Source of the DNA: Candidatus Kaiserbacteria bacterium
GTDB taxonomy: Bacteria > Patescibacteriota > Minisyncoccia > Phycocordibacterales > UBA918
DNA: 19,897 nt
Reading direction: 5' to 3'
Assembly (NCBI GenBank): GCA_007117575.1
Contig: SKGH01000056.1
Location: 1 to 19,897 of the forward strand
Shown here piece after piece: positions 12,865 through 19,738 of the stretch; positions within the stretch are counted from its first letter, which is position 1, and every line of letters starts with the position of its first letter. Made by a program: the position numbers and the translations under genes. The notes under the pieces were generated by a model, which saw nothing but the letters and a program-made list of their open reading frames with translations, was not told the origin of the DNA and ran no database searches.

Positions 12865-13081
12865 GACTTACGCGTTTCTGATGAAGTTCAAGGCACTGAC
12901 CCAGCCCCAGCTCCAGTTTCGGTAACCATTTATTACTAACGTAATAAACCAAAATCGTTTTAGTCAGTCACGAAAGAATATAAATGATCATAGAAACTGG
13001 AGCTGGGTGAGGCGTACTTGGTGGTACGATAAAAGGTTTGAATGACGAAAGCAACAAAGAAATTCGCCAAATGCGTAAGTC
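12865..13081 (+). repeat. Family-1 structured repeat, copy 2 (complete)
   Basis: 217 bp. Left terminal repeat GACTTACGCGTTT at 12865-12877, short arm, stem strand CCCAGCTCCAGTTTC (12906-12920), 72-nt centre (12921-12992), stem strand GAAACTGGAGCTGGG (12993-13007), long arm with the hairpin CGTAC/GTACG (13013-13028), right terminal repeat ending ATGCGTAAGTC (13071-13081; one mismatch). The centre contains TTTATTAC-TAAC-GTAATAAA (12929-12948). No clear target-site duplication. It lies between the lipoprotein terminator and the glutaredoxin promoter. No coding capacity. Confidence 0.93.
12906..13007. other. 102-nt hairpin core of family-1 copy 2
   Basis: 15-bp inverted repeat around a 72-nt centre. 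The same dimensions occur at 19551-19652 and 16843-16944. Stem sequence differs between copies only by paired changes (T-A here where copy 3 has C-G). Confidence 0.85.
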
Positions 13082-13112
13082 CTGAGTTTAATTTTTTGTA
13101 TAAGTGTAATAC

Positions 13113-13118
13113 TATACT
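13113..13118 (+). promoter_or_regulatory. -10 box of the glutaredoxin gene
   Basis: TATACT, predicted start near 13125 and a leader of about 23 nt. The -35 is not clear. The box lies 31 nt beyond the end of the repeat. Confidence 0.4.
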
Positions 13119-13147
13119 GATGTTAATAATAAAAACTGTAGAGAGTT

Positions 13148-13381
13148 ATGTATAAATTGTATTTCAAATCGAGTTGTCCATTTTGTCAAAAGGTAATCGG
13201 ATTTGCCGAAGAAAGAAGTATAAATTTTGAAAAAATAGACGTGACAGACCCTGAAAATCTTGAGGAGTTGATAAAGTTAGGTGGTAAGAAAATGGTTCCT
13301 TTCTTGGTTGATACAAGTGAGAATGTGATGATGTATGAGTCTAGTGATATCATAAATTACCTTGATAAAAAAAGCTCCTGA
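13148..13381 (+). CDS. Glutaredoxin-family protein
   Basis: 77-residue thiol-disulfide oxidoreductase. The active site C-P-F-C is at residues 10-13, the cis-Pro loop K-M-V-P-F-L at about 48-53, and the C-terminal Y-E-S-S-D-I-I-N-Y-L helix matches the substrate-binding end of glutaredoxins (E-S-x-x-I-x-x-Y-L). Such proteins reduce disulfides or glutathione/low-molecular-weight thiol adducts; the actual thiol partner in this organism is unknown. It starts at ATG 13148 behind a short purine run (GAGAG). It ends 11 bp before the convergent proB stop codon, and the terminator spans both ends. Confidence 0.92.
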   Translation: MYKLYFKSSCPFCQKVIGFAEERSINFEKIDVTDPENLEELIKLGGKKMVPFLVDTSENVMMYESSDIINYLDKKSS

Positions 13382-13394
13382 GGCTTTTTTTATC
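13364..13394. terminator. Bidirectional terminator between glutaredoxin and proB
   Basis: GATAAAAAAAGC (13364-13375) facing GCTTTTTTTATC (13383-13394), 12 pairs, giving a T-run on either strand. It overlaps the last codons of the glutaredoxin gene and reaches the proB stop, a very tight arrangement. Confidence 0.75.
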
Positions 13395-14529
13395 AGTAAT
13401 AAATAAGATAGTCGTAATGAATAATGGTCTCCGTATCACTTTTTTTAATCGGATTGTTATTCTTAGCTGTTTTTTTGTAATCAATTATTTTTTCTTTTAG
13501 TTTTTTGGCGTTAAAACGAACGATACCTCTGGCCAGTTTATTGTTATGATCATCGTATATATCGACTATTTCACCTTCATTAAAGGTATCAGAGCAAGCC
13601 TCAATGCCTGCCAATAACACCGAGACAACTTTTTTGTTTTTTAAAATATCCGCTAGGTAAGTGCTGACTGTAATCTTTCCTTGACTGGTGGCCGAGGCGG
13701 TCAACCAAGATTTTATTGGTTTTAATTTACCTTTTTTAACATGGGATGGAAAATATGTTCCGTGATTATTATTATCGTTTAGTACTTGAGAAATAATAAA
13801 CGGAGTTTTTCCGTTGGCGATGTGAGTATCCATACCCATGGATGTGGCTAAATCCGCTGCCATAAGTTTACTTTTCATACCTCCTTTTCCTGAACCGCTA
13901 TCCATTTCTACGTGTTCAATAAAGTCAGTCGCTTTTTGTATGGTTTTTATAATTTTAGATTCCTGATTGTTTGGTGGTCCGTCATAAACTCCATCTACAT
14001 CGCTCAAGATTATAAGTTTGTCAGCCGACACCATGGCAGCTATCATACACGCCTGCTGGTCGTTGTCTGTAAAGTCTAACCTATTTGGCGACAGTACATC
14101 ATTTTCATTAAAAATAGGTATCACACCAAGTTTCAGAAGGTTGGCTACAACCGATCTTATACTTAGATAGTTATTACGTAGTGCGAAGTCCGTTCTGGTA
14201 GTTAATAGCTGTGCACACTTTACACCATTTTTTTTGCATTCATCTAACCAAGCAGATATCACTATGGGTTGCCCTACAGAAGCCAGTATTTGTTCTTTTA
14301 GAATATATTCTGAATAGTCTATTGCCTCTTTTTCAATTTTGGTGTTGTCTAGATTGACAGTGGCACTTCCGACGCTAACAGCTCCTGAGGTGACTATAAC
14401 CACTTCAATTTCGTTTTCTTTTTTTATCAGGCATATATCCTTGGCAAGGTTGGAAATGGTCAGTTTATCAAGTGAACCATTTGTTTGGGTCAAAATACCG
14501 GATCCAATTTTTATAACGATACGCTTCAT
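13393..14529 (-). CDS. proB: Glutamate 5-kinase with PUA domain
   Basis: Phosphorylates L-glutamate to gamma-glutamyl phosphate, the first step of proline synthesis. 378 residues (E. coli 367). The amino-acid-kinase domain shows I-K-I-G-S-G at 6-11, T-S-G-A-V-S-V-G at 47-54, F-N-E-N-D at 140-144, F-T-D-N-D at 153-157, L-S-D-V-D-G-V-Y at 175-182 and G-S-G-K-G-G-M-K-S-K at 212-221. A PUA domain occupies about 278-350, followed by a lysine-rich tail. It starts at ATG 14529 with no Shine-Dalgarno. proA and proC are not in this window, so whether the pathway is complete cannot be judged. The Nudix gene lies 98 bp upstream on the same strand. Confidence 0.95.
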   Translation of the reverse strand: MKRIVIKIGSGILTQTNGSLDKLTISNLAKDICLIKKENEIEVVIVTSGAVSVGSATVNLDNTKIEKEAIDYSEYILKEQILASVGQPIVISAWLDECKKNGVKCAQLLTTRTDFALRNNYLSIRSVVANLLKLGVIPIFNENDVLSPNRLDFTDNDQQACMIAAMVSADKLIILSDVDGVYDGPPNNQESKIIKTIQKATDFIEHVEMDSGSGKGGMKSKLMAADLATSMGMDTHIANGKTPFIISQVLNDNNNHGTYFPSHVKKGKLKPIKSWLTASATSQGKITVSTYLADILKNKKVVSVLLAGIEACSDTFNEGEIVDIYDDHNNKLARGIVRFNAKKLKEKIIDYKKTAKNNNPIKKSDTETIIHYDYLIYY

Positions 14530-14627
14530 AAAGTTTTGTTTGAAAAAATTTTCCGTACGGGCAATTATTTTGTGTTTATTTATTACGTGTATTGTTTAAA
14601 TCATTATTTATGGACATTTCAACATAA

Positions 14628-15113
14628 TTAATTTAAAAAGGAAACCTCGTCCAATCTTTTAGAGATAATTTTTGCTGAGTAGTTAGAATCAGAAGGTTTT
14701 TCAAATAAAAATTCACCATCAAACAATCGATTTTCCAAAAAAAGAGGAAACCAATACTTATCATCAGGCCACATTTTTGAAAAAGGGATTTCTTTAAAGT
14801 CAAACCATTGCGGTCTCATCTCTTCTGTTTCTATAGGTTCGTCAAAAAAGTTTGATAATCTGAAGATGTGTACTTGCAAAATTGTCTTTTCGCCAATAAA
14901 GCTGAACTCCATCATTCCGGCCTTACTCAAAAGACCATCTTGTATTCCGGCTTCTTCATATAATTCACGACGAGTGGCGATCTCTATATCTTCACCTTCT
15001 TCAACTTTACCGCCAAATCCATTCCACATGTTAAAACCGAAACCTCTTTTTTTCATGCCTAGTAAAACTCTGTCTTTTTTTAAGGGGATACAGAGGGTTT
15101 GTATCTTTCTCAT
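14628..15113 (-). CDS. MTH1/NUDT1-like Nudix hydrolase (oxidised purine nucleotide sanitation)
   Basis: 161 residues. Nudix box G-x5-E-x7-R-E-L-x-E-E-x-G-I at 35-57. It is more like MTH1 than MutT: W-N-G-F-G-G-K-V at 30-37 (Asn31 corresponds to the base-contacting Asn33 of human MTH1), and P-x-W-F-D-F-K-E-I-P-F at 101-111 followed by M-W-P-D-D-K-Y-W-F-P-L, which aligns with the MTH1 segment holding Trp117, Asp119 and Asp120. Those residues recognise 8-oxo-dGTP and 2-OH-dATP, so hydrolysis of oxidised purine triphosphates to monophosphates is a good prediction. It starts at ATG 15113, 8 nt after an extended -10, probably as a leaderless mRNA. Its neighbours include a peroxiredoxin and a glutaredoxin on the other strand. 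Confidence 0.9.
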   Translation of the reverse strand: MRKIQTLCIPLKKDRVLLGMKKRGFGFNMWNGFGGKVEEGEDIEIATRRELYEEAGIQDGLLSKAGMMEFSFIGEKTILQVHIFRLSNFFDEPIETEEMRPQWFDFKEIPFSKMWPDDKYWFPLFLENRLFDGEFLFEKPSDSNYSAKIISKRLDEVSFLN

Positions 15114-15121
15114 GATCTACA

Positions 15122-15130
15122 ATTATAGCA
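15122..15130 (-). promoter_or_regulatory. Extended -10 promoter of the Nudix gene
   Basis: On the minus strand TGC-TATAAT (15130-15122), a perfect extended -10, ending 8 nt before the ATG at 15113. The start of transcription would be within about 2 nt of the start codon. Same geometry as the prsW promoter. Confidence 0.6.
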
Positions 15131-15221
15131 GTTTTTGATTTTCGATAAACAGCACATCGTATTGTCATTCATTGTCTACTTTATAAACTAAATCTTTTAA
15201 GATAGAACCGGTAAGCAAATT

Positions 15222-16607
15222 TTATCTGTCAAAGCAGGTTAAATCAATTATATTTCTATTAACGTCTTTATTATTAGGGTCGTCAAACTCACCTGAATCA
15301 ATAGAGGTAAAAATAAAATCCAAGACTTTGGGAATCTCATTTTCAGAAGATATTGTTTTTTCGTTAAGTAGTTGTGTGATGATTTCTTGTGGAAAGATAC
15401 ACGATATATTGAAATCTTCAGTAGGGTCGGAAATACCTATCTCGCAACCACCAAACTTTGAACCTTCCACAAAAATGTGAAATCTGTCAATTTGATCATC
15501 TTTGGTTGGTAGAGCCATAGTCATTTTCCTAGAGTTACAAGTTTCCATTGATTCAAAAAAACATGAAAATATTTCATCAGCCTCAGCAGGGAGTTTATCA
15601 TCTTCAGTAATGTTAATGGTTCCACAACTTTGGTAGGAGTTGGCGTTAATAATTTGTGAGTAAGGTACGGGTGTATAGTCAGACCGTACACCTTGAGGGC
15701 TTATATAAGTTGGTACTTTATAATTTTTACGCGCTTTACATTGCAGATCCATTTCTTCATTTTGATTATTGGTAAAATCACCTGCGAGACTACTTACGGT
15801 TAGAAACTGAATCAATTGTAGTAAAAGGTCATCTTCTTTCGCGGTTGTAGCGATTTTATTTAATAAAGATGTTTGATAGGTGCAAGAGTTGGACATGGTA
15901 GTATTGCTCAAAAACATAGCTTCATCGTCCATATCTTCAAAAGCGCCATATAGTACACAGCTCATGCCACAATTTCGGATAATGTCTTGGTATTGTCCGT
16001 GTATTGTAACCAAACACTCGTTACCCACCGAACCTTCTATTATTATGTAGGCATTACTTTCGTGGTTGTAAGTATGACTTGGTGAAACTGTCAAAGGTAA
16101 TACGCTCGGCTCACAGGTTGACATTTTTTCTACAAAACAATACATTGTATTGTATTGAGCTTTTGTACTTAAATAGTGAGTGTATTCTCTGTAAGTGAGT
16201 CTACCGCAACTACTAAGCAATTTTTGGGAGTTGTCTATTGTTACTATGTCCACACTGTCTCTATCTGGTGTTGTGACAGGTGTTTCGACTTCATTTGAGC
16301 GATCACGACCTTCAGTACCTCTGTCTGCTACGGGAGTTGTAACTTCTTCTTCTGAAGCTATGTCCACACTGTCTCTATCTGGTGTTGTGGCAGGTGTTTC
16401 GACTTCATTTGAACTTATTTTGGTTTCGCTGTCTTTGTTAAATACTATAAACGCTATGACTAACATTATTGAAGTGACAAAGAGGATGATCGGCAGTATT
16501 AAGATAACTAATCTTAACGAAGAAGTAGAATCTAATATTTTTTTATTATATGGATTTTTAGGTAAAGTAACTGATTCATCGTTATCTTCTGGCATATAGA
16601 TATTCAT
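15222..16607 (-). CDS. Membrane-anchored Cys-rich protein with a duplicated domain
   Basis: 461 residues; unknown family. Cytoplasmic N-terminus (1-31), one membrane segment (about 32-56), an acidic Thr/Pro linker (57-125) containing a duplicated peptide N-E-V-E-T-P-x-T-T-P-D-R-D-S-V-D-I (67-83 and 105-121), then two similar extracytoplasmic domains. Domain A has Cys at 134, 157, 165, 198, 213 and 290; domain B at 328, 349, 357, 388, 403 and 458. Both share C-F-x-E-x-M-x-T-C (spacing 8), E-G-S with the next Cys 7 after its Glu, a further Cys 15 later, and a terminal D-L-x-C. Three conserved disulfides per domain are likely. It starts at ATG 16607; Met5 is an alternative. The gene is monocistronic, and no sortase, pilin or secretion genes adjoin it. 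Confidence 0.75.
   Translation of the reverse strand: MNIYMPEDNDESVTLPKNPYNKKILDSTSSLRLVILILPIILFVTSIMLVIAFIVFNKDSETKISSNEVETPATTPDRDSVDIASEEEVTTPVADRGTEGRDRSNEVETPVTTPDRDSVDIVTIDNSQKLLSSCGRLTYREYTHYLSTKAQYNTMYCFVEKMSTCEPSVLPLTVSPSHTYNHESNAYIIIEGSVGNECLVTIHGQYQDIIRNCGMSCVLYGAFEDMDDEAMFLSNTTMSNSCTYQTSLLNKIATTAKEDDLLLQLIQFLTVSSLAGDFTNNQNEEMDLQCKARKNYKVPTYISPQGVRSDYTPVPYSQIINANSYQSCGTINITEDDKLPAEADEIFSCFFESMETCNSRKMTMALPTKDDQIDRFHIFVEGSKFGGCEIGISDPTEDFNISCIFPQEIITQLLNEKTISSENEIPKVLDFIFTSIDSGEFDDPNNKDVNRNIIDLTCFDR
16244..16298. repeat. 55-bp in-frame direct repeat, unit 1 (inside the 15222-16607 gene)
   Basis: Same as 16358-16412 except for one base; the units are 114 nt (38 codons) apart and in frame, encoding the duplicated acidic linker peptide. 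This is a recent duplication or slippage product. Confidence 0.9.
16358..16412. repeat. 55-bp in-frame direct repeat, unit 2
   Basis: Partner of 16244-16298. The single difference changes a Val codon to Ala in the encoded peptide. Confidence 0.9.
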
Positions 16608-16722
16608 ACATTTATATTTATTATCTTAATAGTTTAGCACGCTATTTTTAACATTGTGTTTATTTATGCACGGGTTTTATTAGGTATCTTTTGTCTATTT
16701 TTTAACTGGAGATTTTTATGGA

Positions 16723-16944
16723 AAAAACGTCCGCTTCGCTTTCTTCTCCACCAAGTCGATAGGACATGAAAGCTCGCGGAATCAAGGCGTTTTTGCAAGC
16801 TAAGTATTCTTCTCACCCAAACATTATTCGTTGTCCATTCATCCCAGCCCTAGTTTCTGAAATTATTTATTGTCAATACAATAAGTCAAACCGGTTTCAG
16901 TACTCTAGGTAGTAACATAAATTAAAACAGAAACTAGGGCTGGG
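16723..16944 (+). repeat. Family-2 structured repeat, fuller copy
   Basis: The long arm (16723-16842) starts AAAAACGTCCGCTTCGCTTTC and matches the decayed copy at 10494-10681 in reverse orientation. The core follows: stem strand CCCAGCCCTAGTTTC (16843-16857, extendable by TG), 72-nt centre (16858-16929), stem strand GAAACTAGGGCTGGG (16930-16944). The right arm beyond the stem is short or absent, and no terminal inverted repeats were found. It fills most of the 407-bp gap between the Cys-rich membrane protein and metG. No ORF. Confidence 0.85.
16843..16944. other. 102-nt hairpin core of family 2
   Basis: Same 15 + 72 + 15 layout as the family-1 core. The 72-nt centre aligns without gaps with that of copy 2 at 42 of 72 positions by hand count. 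Its inner palindrome TTATTGT-CAAT-ACAATAA sits at the same offset, with two paired substitutions relative to family 1. Confidence 0.8.
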
Positions 16945-17014
16945 GTTTTGAGATATGGCTAGTAAAAAGTCATCTGTTCTTTTTGAACCCATATTGTGAT
17001 AAGCTTACCAAGCC

Positions 17015-18457
17015 ATGAGGACAAAAAAATCAAGATACTTAACAACTACTCTGCCTTACGTGAACGCTTCTCCGCACATGGGTCATGCTTTAGAATTCGT
17101 GCAAGCCGATACCGTGGCACGTTATTTGCGTATAAAAGGAGACGAGGTGTTTTTTAACGTAGGAGTAGATGAGCACGGTCAGAAAATATCACAAAAGGCT
17201 GATAGCTCTGGAATGAGTAGACAGGAATATATTGATAAGTACGCGAAAGAGTTTAATAAGTTAAAAGAAGCTTTAGATCTTTCTTACGATAGTTTTGTAC
17301 GCACTTCAAGTGACAAGCATAAGATAGCGGTCAGGGAAATATGGCGAATTTGTGATAGTGCTGGTGATATTTATAAGAAAAAATATAAAGGTTTGTACTG
17401 CGTAGGTTGCGAGGCTTTTAAGACTGAATCAGACTTGGTTGATGGTAAGTGTCCAGATCATCAAATAGAGCCGGAAGAACTAGAAGAAGAGAATTACTTT
17501 TTTAGACTGTCTAATTATCAGGATTATTTGATCGAGTATTTGTCAAAAGAAGATTCTGTCATACCTAATTTTAGACGTTTAGAAGCTTTGGATTTTGTAA
17601 AAAAAGGTTTGGAAGATCTTTCAATATCACGAGAAAAGTCACGTATGGACTGGGGTATTGAAGTGCCCGGTGACGATAAACATGTGGTGTATGTATGGTT
17701 TGATGCTTTGACTAATTATATATCCTGCCTTGATTGGCCTGAAGATAAAAATGGAAATTTTTTAAAATTTTGGGAACAGGGTCAAACTCTACAGTTTGCC
17801 GGAAAAGACCAGGTTCGATTTCAGTCAATCATATGGCAAGCCATGCTTAAAAGTGCTCAGATAAAAGCGACTGATAAGATTTTTTATCATGGTTTTATTA
17901 ATAGCGGAGGGCAAAAAATGAGTAAAAGTATAGGTAACGTCATTGACCCTTATGACTTGGTTGAAAGATATGGTACTGACGGTACGCGCTATCTAATGCT
18001 CAGACATGTGCACCCAACTGATGACTCAGATCTGACTTGGGACAAAATGGATGAATGGTATACAGCCAATTTAGTAAATGGAATTGGAAATCTTACTGCT
18101 CGTATTATGAAAATGGCAGAGTCTAATTTATCACAACCTGTTGAGTTGGGTGTCAGTGATGTTTTTGATATGGAGATTAGTACCGCTATGGATACTTTTG
18201 ATTTTCAGTCTGCTACCGACAAAATATGGAAAAAAATTCAAACCGTTGATGAGAAAATAACCATTACTGAACCATTTAAAATGGTTAAAACTGATAGAAG
18301 GGGAGAGGCTATAAAAATAATAGAGGAACTCGTGGCAGAGCTGTCGATTATTGCCGGTATGCTGGCACCATTTATGCCTCAAACAAGCGTGTTGATTCAA
18401 GATTCTATAGCTGAAAATAAAATGCCGGAAAAACTTTTTACTCGTTTAGATAGTTGA
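17015..18457 (+). CDS. metG: Methionyl-tRNA synthetase
   Basis: Charges tRNA-Met. 480 residues: a class I synthetase with P-Y-V-N-A-S-P-H-M-G-H (HIGH motif, 21-24) and K-M-S-K-S at 301-305. The connecting domain carries one zinc knuckle with Cys129, Cys132, Cys146 and His149 (C-x2-C-x13-C-x2-H), so the last ligand is His. An alpha-helical anticodon-binding domain follows (about 335-480). It ends without the C-terminal EMAP/Trbp111-like domain found in longer MetG forms. It starts at ATG 17015 without a clear Shine-Dalgarno; GATAAG near 16998 behind a TGT is a weak -10. The family-2 repeat ends 70 bp upstream. Confidence 0.97.
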   Translation: MRTKKSRYLTTTLPYVNASPHMGHALEFVQADTVARYLRIKGDEVFFNVGVDEHGQKISQKADSSGMSRQEYIDKYAKEFNKLKEALDLSYDSFVRTSSDKHKIAVREIWRICDSAGDIYKKKYKGLYCVGCEAFKTESDLVDGKCPDHQIEPEELEEENYFFRLSNYQDYLIEYLSKEDSVIPNFRRLEALDFVKKGLEDLSISREKSRMDWGIEVPGDDKHVVYVWFDALTNYISCLDWPEDKNGNFLKFWEQGQTLQFAGKDQVRFQSIIWQAMLKSAQIKATDKIFYHGFINSGGQKMSKSIGNVIDPYDLVERYGTDGTRYLMLRHVHPTDDSDLTWDKMDEWYTANLVNGIGNLTARIMKMAESNLSQPVELGVSDVFDMEISTAMDTFDFQSATDKIWKKIQTVDEKITITEPFKMVKTDRRGEAIKIIEELVAELSIIAGMLAPFMPQTSVLIQDSIAENKMPEKLFTRLDS

Positions 18458-18481
18458 TAGCTTCTCATTGGTAAAAGTAAA

Positions 18482-18511
18482 TTGTCTTTGTGCTTAAAAA
18501 TGTCGTATACT
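18482..18511 (+). promoter_or_regulatory. Promoter of the 18534 membrane protein gene
   Basis: TTGTCT (18482-18487), 18-nt spacer, TATACT (18506-18511). Leader of about 16 nt, no Shine-Dalgarno. No strong terminator separates it from metG (76-bp gap), so read-through is also possible. Confidence 0.5.
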
Positions 18512-18533
18512 ATAGCGTTCTAAATTTTTATTT

Positions 18534-19409
18534 ATGAGAGTGCTTAAAAATTTTTGGCGAAATGCCTGCGATAAACTTCTCTTTATTAGGAAAGGTTTTA
18601 AAACCCCCGAGTACGTCATACTAGGATCTGTAGTGTTTGTGGCCACTTCATTTTTACTTTTTTACTTAATTGACCTTCGTAATCTCTGGGGTATTCGTGA
18701 CTGGATGTTTAGTTTAGAGCGAGTTTATTTTTATTTTACTTACACTCCGTTTTTCTTTCAGCATTATGGTAGAAACTCAGGTTTCGCTGAAATTGCTCAG
18801 TGGGGACTTCTAGCATCAGCTATATCTTTAGCGTTTTTATTGGCTGGTTCCGTGAAATCAAGAAGTGTTCACTTATCAAGCCTGTGTTTTTTACTTGGTA
18901 TTGGTTTTGTATTGATGTTGGTGGAAGATGCTGGCAATCTTCGTCATACACTCATGAGCTATGTACAACTAGCGGCTGGCGAGCCGGATCAGGGGGTTGT
19001 GGGCACTCTTTTTGAGGGCATATATTTTGCCGTTTTAGGTGGAATACCTTTATACGCATTTATCCGATACGGACGTAGCTTACGTGAATACGGAAGAGCT
19101 TTTATGTACATGATTATAGGTTTTGTGCTATATGCCAGCGCCGCCGGTCTATCATTTGCCGGTACCGCTTTTCAGATGCTTTTAGATCGCGACCTTTACA
19201 CTATTATGGGTGATATAATGATTAGTCTTAGTTTACGTCTTGGTGATGAAGCTTTACCGGCTTTGTGGGAGAGTTGGAACAGTGGAAATTGGTTGTATCA
19301 GGTGGGATTTTTCTTAATGGATAGTTTGATAGAGGAAAATTTGGAAATCTTGGCGGGGGCTTTTTTAGTGGCGGCTTTGTTGACAGTTAAGCAAAACATA
19401 AAAGCATAA
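18534..19409 (+). CDS. Multi-pass membrane protein of unknown function
   Basis: 291 residues with about six or seven membrane segments (near 27-47, 86-104, 114-130, 157-176, 188-212, 222-234 and 256-285). A positively charged N-terminus (R, K, K) precedes the first helix, suggesting it faces the cytoplasm. Acidic residues lie at helix ends or inside helices: V-E-D-A-G-N at 130-135, F-E-G at 160-162, and D-S-L-I-E-E-N-L-E at 263-271. A charged pattern like this is typical of transporters, ion-binding sites or membrane enzymes, but no known motif is complete. ATG 18534 is the first in-frame start after the promoter. The family-1 repeat and a terminator follow. Confidence 0.75.
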   Translation: MRVLKNFWRNACDKLLFIRKGFKTPEYVILGSVVFVATSFLLFYLIDLRNLWGIRDWMFSLERVYFYFTYTPFFFQHYGRNSGFAEIAQWGLLASAISLAFLLAGSVKSRSVHLSSLCFLLGIGFVLMLVEDAGNLRHTLMSYVQLAAGEPDQGVVGTLFEGIYFAVLGGIPLYAFIRYGRSLREYGRAFMYMIIGFVLYASAAGLSFAGTAFQMLLDRDLYTIMGDIMISLSLRLGDEALPALWESWNSGNWLYQVGFFLMDSLIEENLEILAGAFLVAALLTVKQNIKA

Positions 19410-19476
19410 GCTAGAGAACGTAAAGTTTTTCAGCTTCGTCTTAGCTTAGTCACAGTTTTCGTGTTTATTCTTTCAG

Positions 19477-19687
19477 GACTTACGCGTTTGGCGAATTTCT
19501 TTGTTGCTTTCGTCACTCAAACCGTTGATCGTACCAGCAAGTACGCTTCACCCAGCCCCAGTTTCCGTGATCATTTATATTCTTTCGTGACTGACTAAAA
19601 CGATTTTGGTTTATTACGTTAGTAATAAATGGTTACCGAAACTGGGGCTGGGTCAGCGCCTCGAACTTCATCAGAAACGCGTAAGTC
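19477..19687 (-). repeat. Family-1 structured repeat, copy 3 (complete, opposite orientation to copy 2)
   Basis: 211 bp. Terminal repeats GACTTACGCGTTT (19477-19489) and AAACGCGTAAGTC (19675-19687) are perfect inverses. The long arm is on the left with its CGTAC/GTACG hairpin (19530-19545), then core stem CCCAGCCCCAGTTTC (19551-19565), a 72-nt centre and GAAACTGGGGCTGGG (19638-19652), then the short arm. Its reverse complement matches copy 2 over the whole length, with small differences. It sits between the membrane protein gene and a strong terminator. Confidence 0.94.
19551..19652. other. 102-nt hairpin core of family-1 copy 3
   Basis: 15-bp perfect stem around 72 nt. The stem differs from copy 2 by one paired C-G for T-A change. 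Confidence 0.85.
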
Positions 19688-19708
19688 ATGTCTTTATTAA
19701 ACTTACAC

Positions 19709-19738
19709 AAAACCCCCAGCTCCTGCTGGGGGAGTTTT
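19709..19738. terminator. Strong, probably bidirectional terminator
   Basis: CCCCCAGC (19713-19720), loop TCCT, GCTGGGGG (19725-19732), then AGTTTT; on the other strand the stem is followed by GTTTTGTG. It would end transcripts from the 18534 gene after reading through repeat copy 3. Confidence 0.85.

Noticed and set aside
12865..13081. CRISPR array or partial array
   Set aside because: The repeats are about 200 bp, dispersed and not regularly spaced; no Cas genes are present.
12865..13081. Integron attC site
   Set aside because: No integron integrase is present, no cassette-like spacing is seen, and the core lacks recognisable attC R/L boxes; the resemblance is only the imperfect hairpin.
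16195..16599. Plus-strand ORF of 134 codons
   Set aside because: Shadow of the Cys-rich membrane protein gene; its repeats simply mirror those of the true frame.
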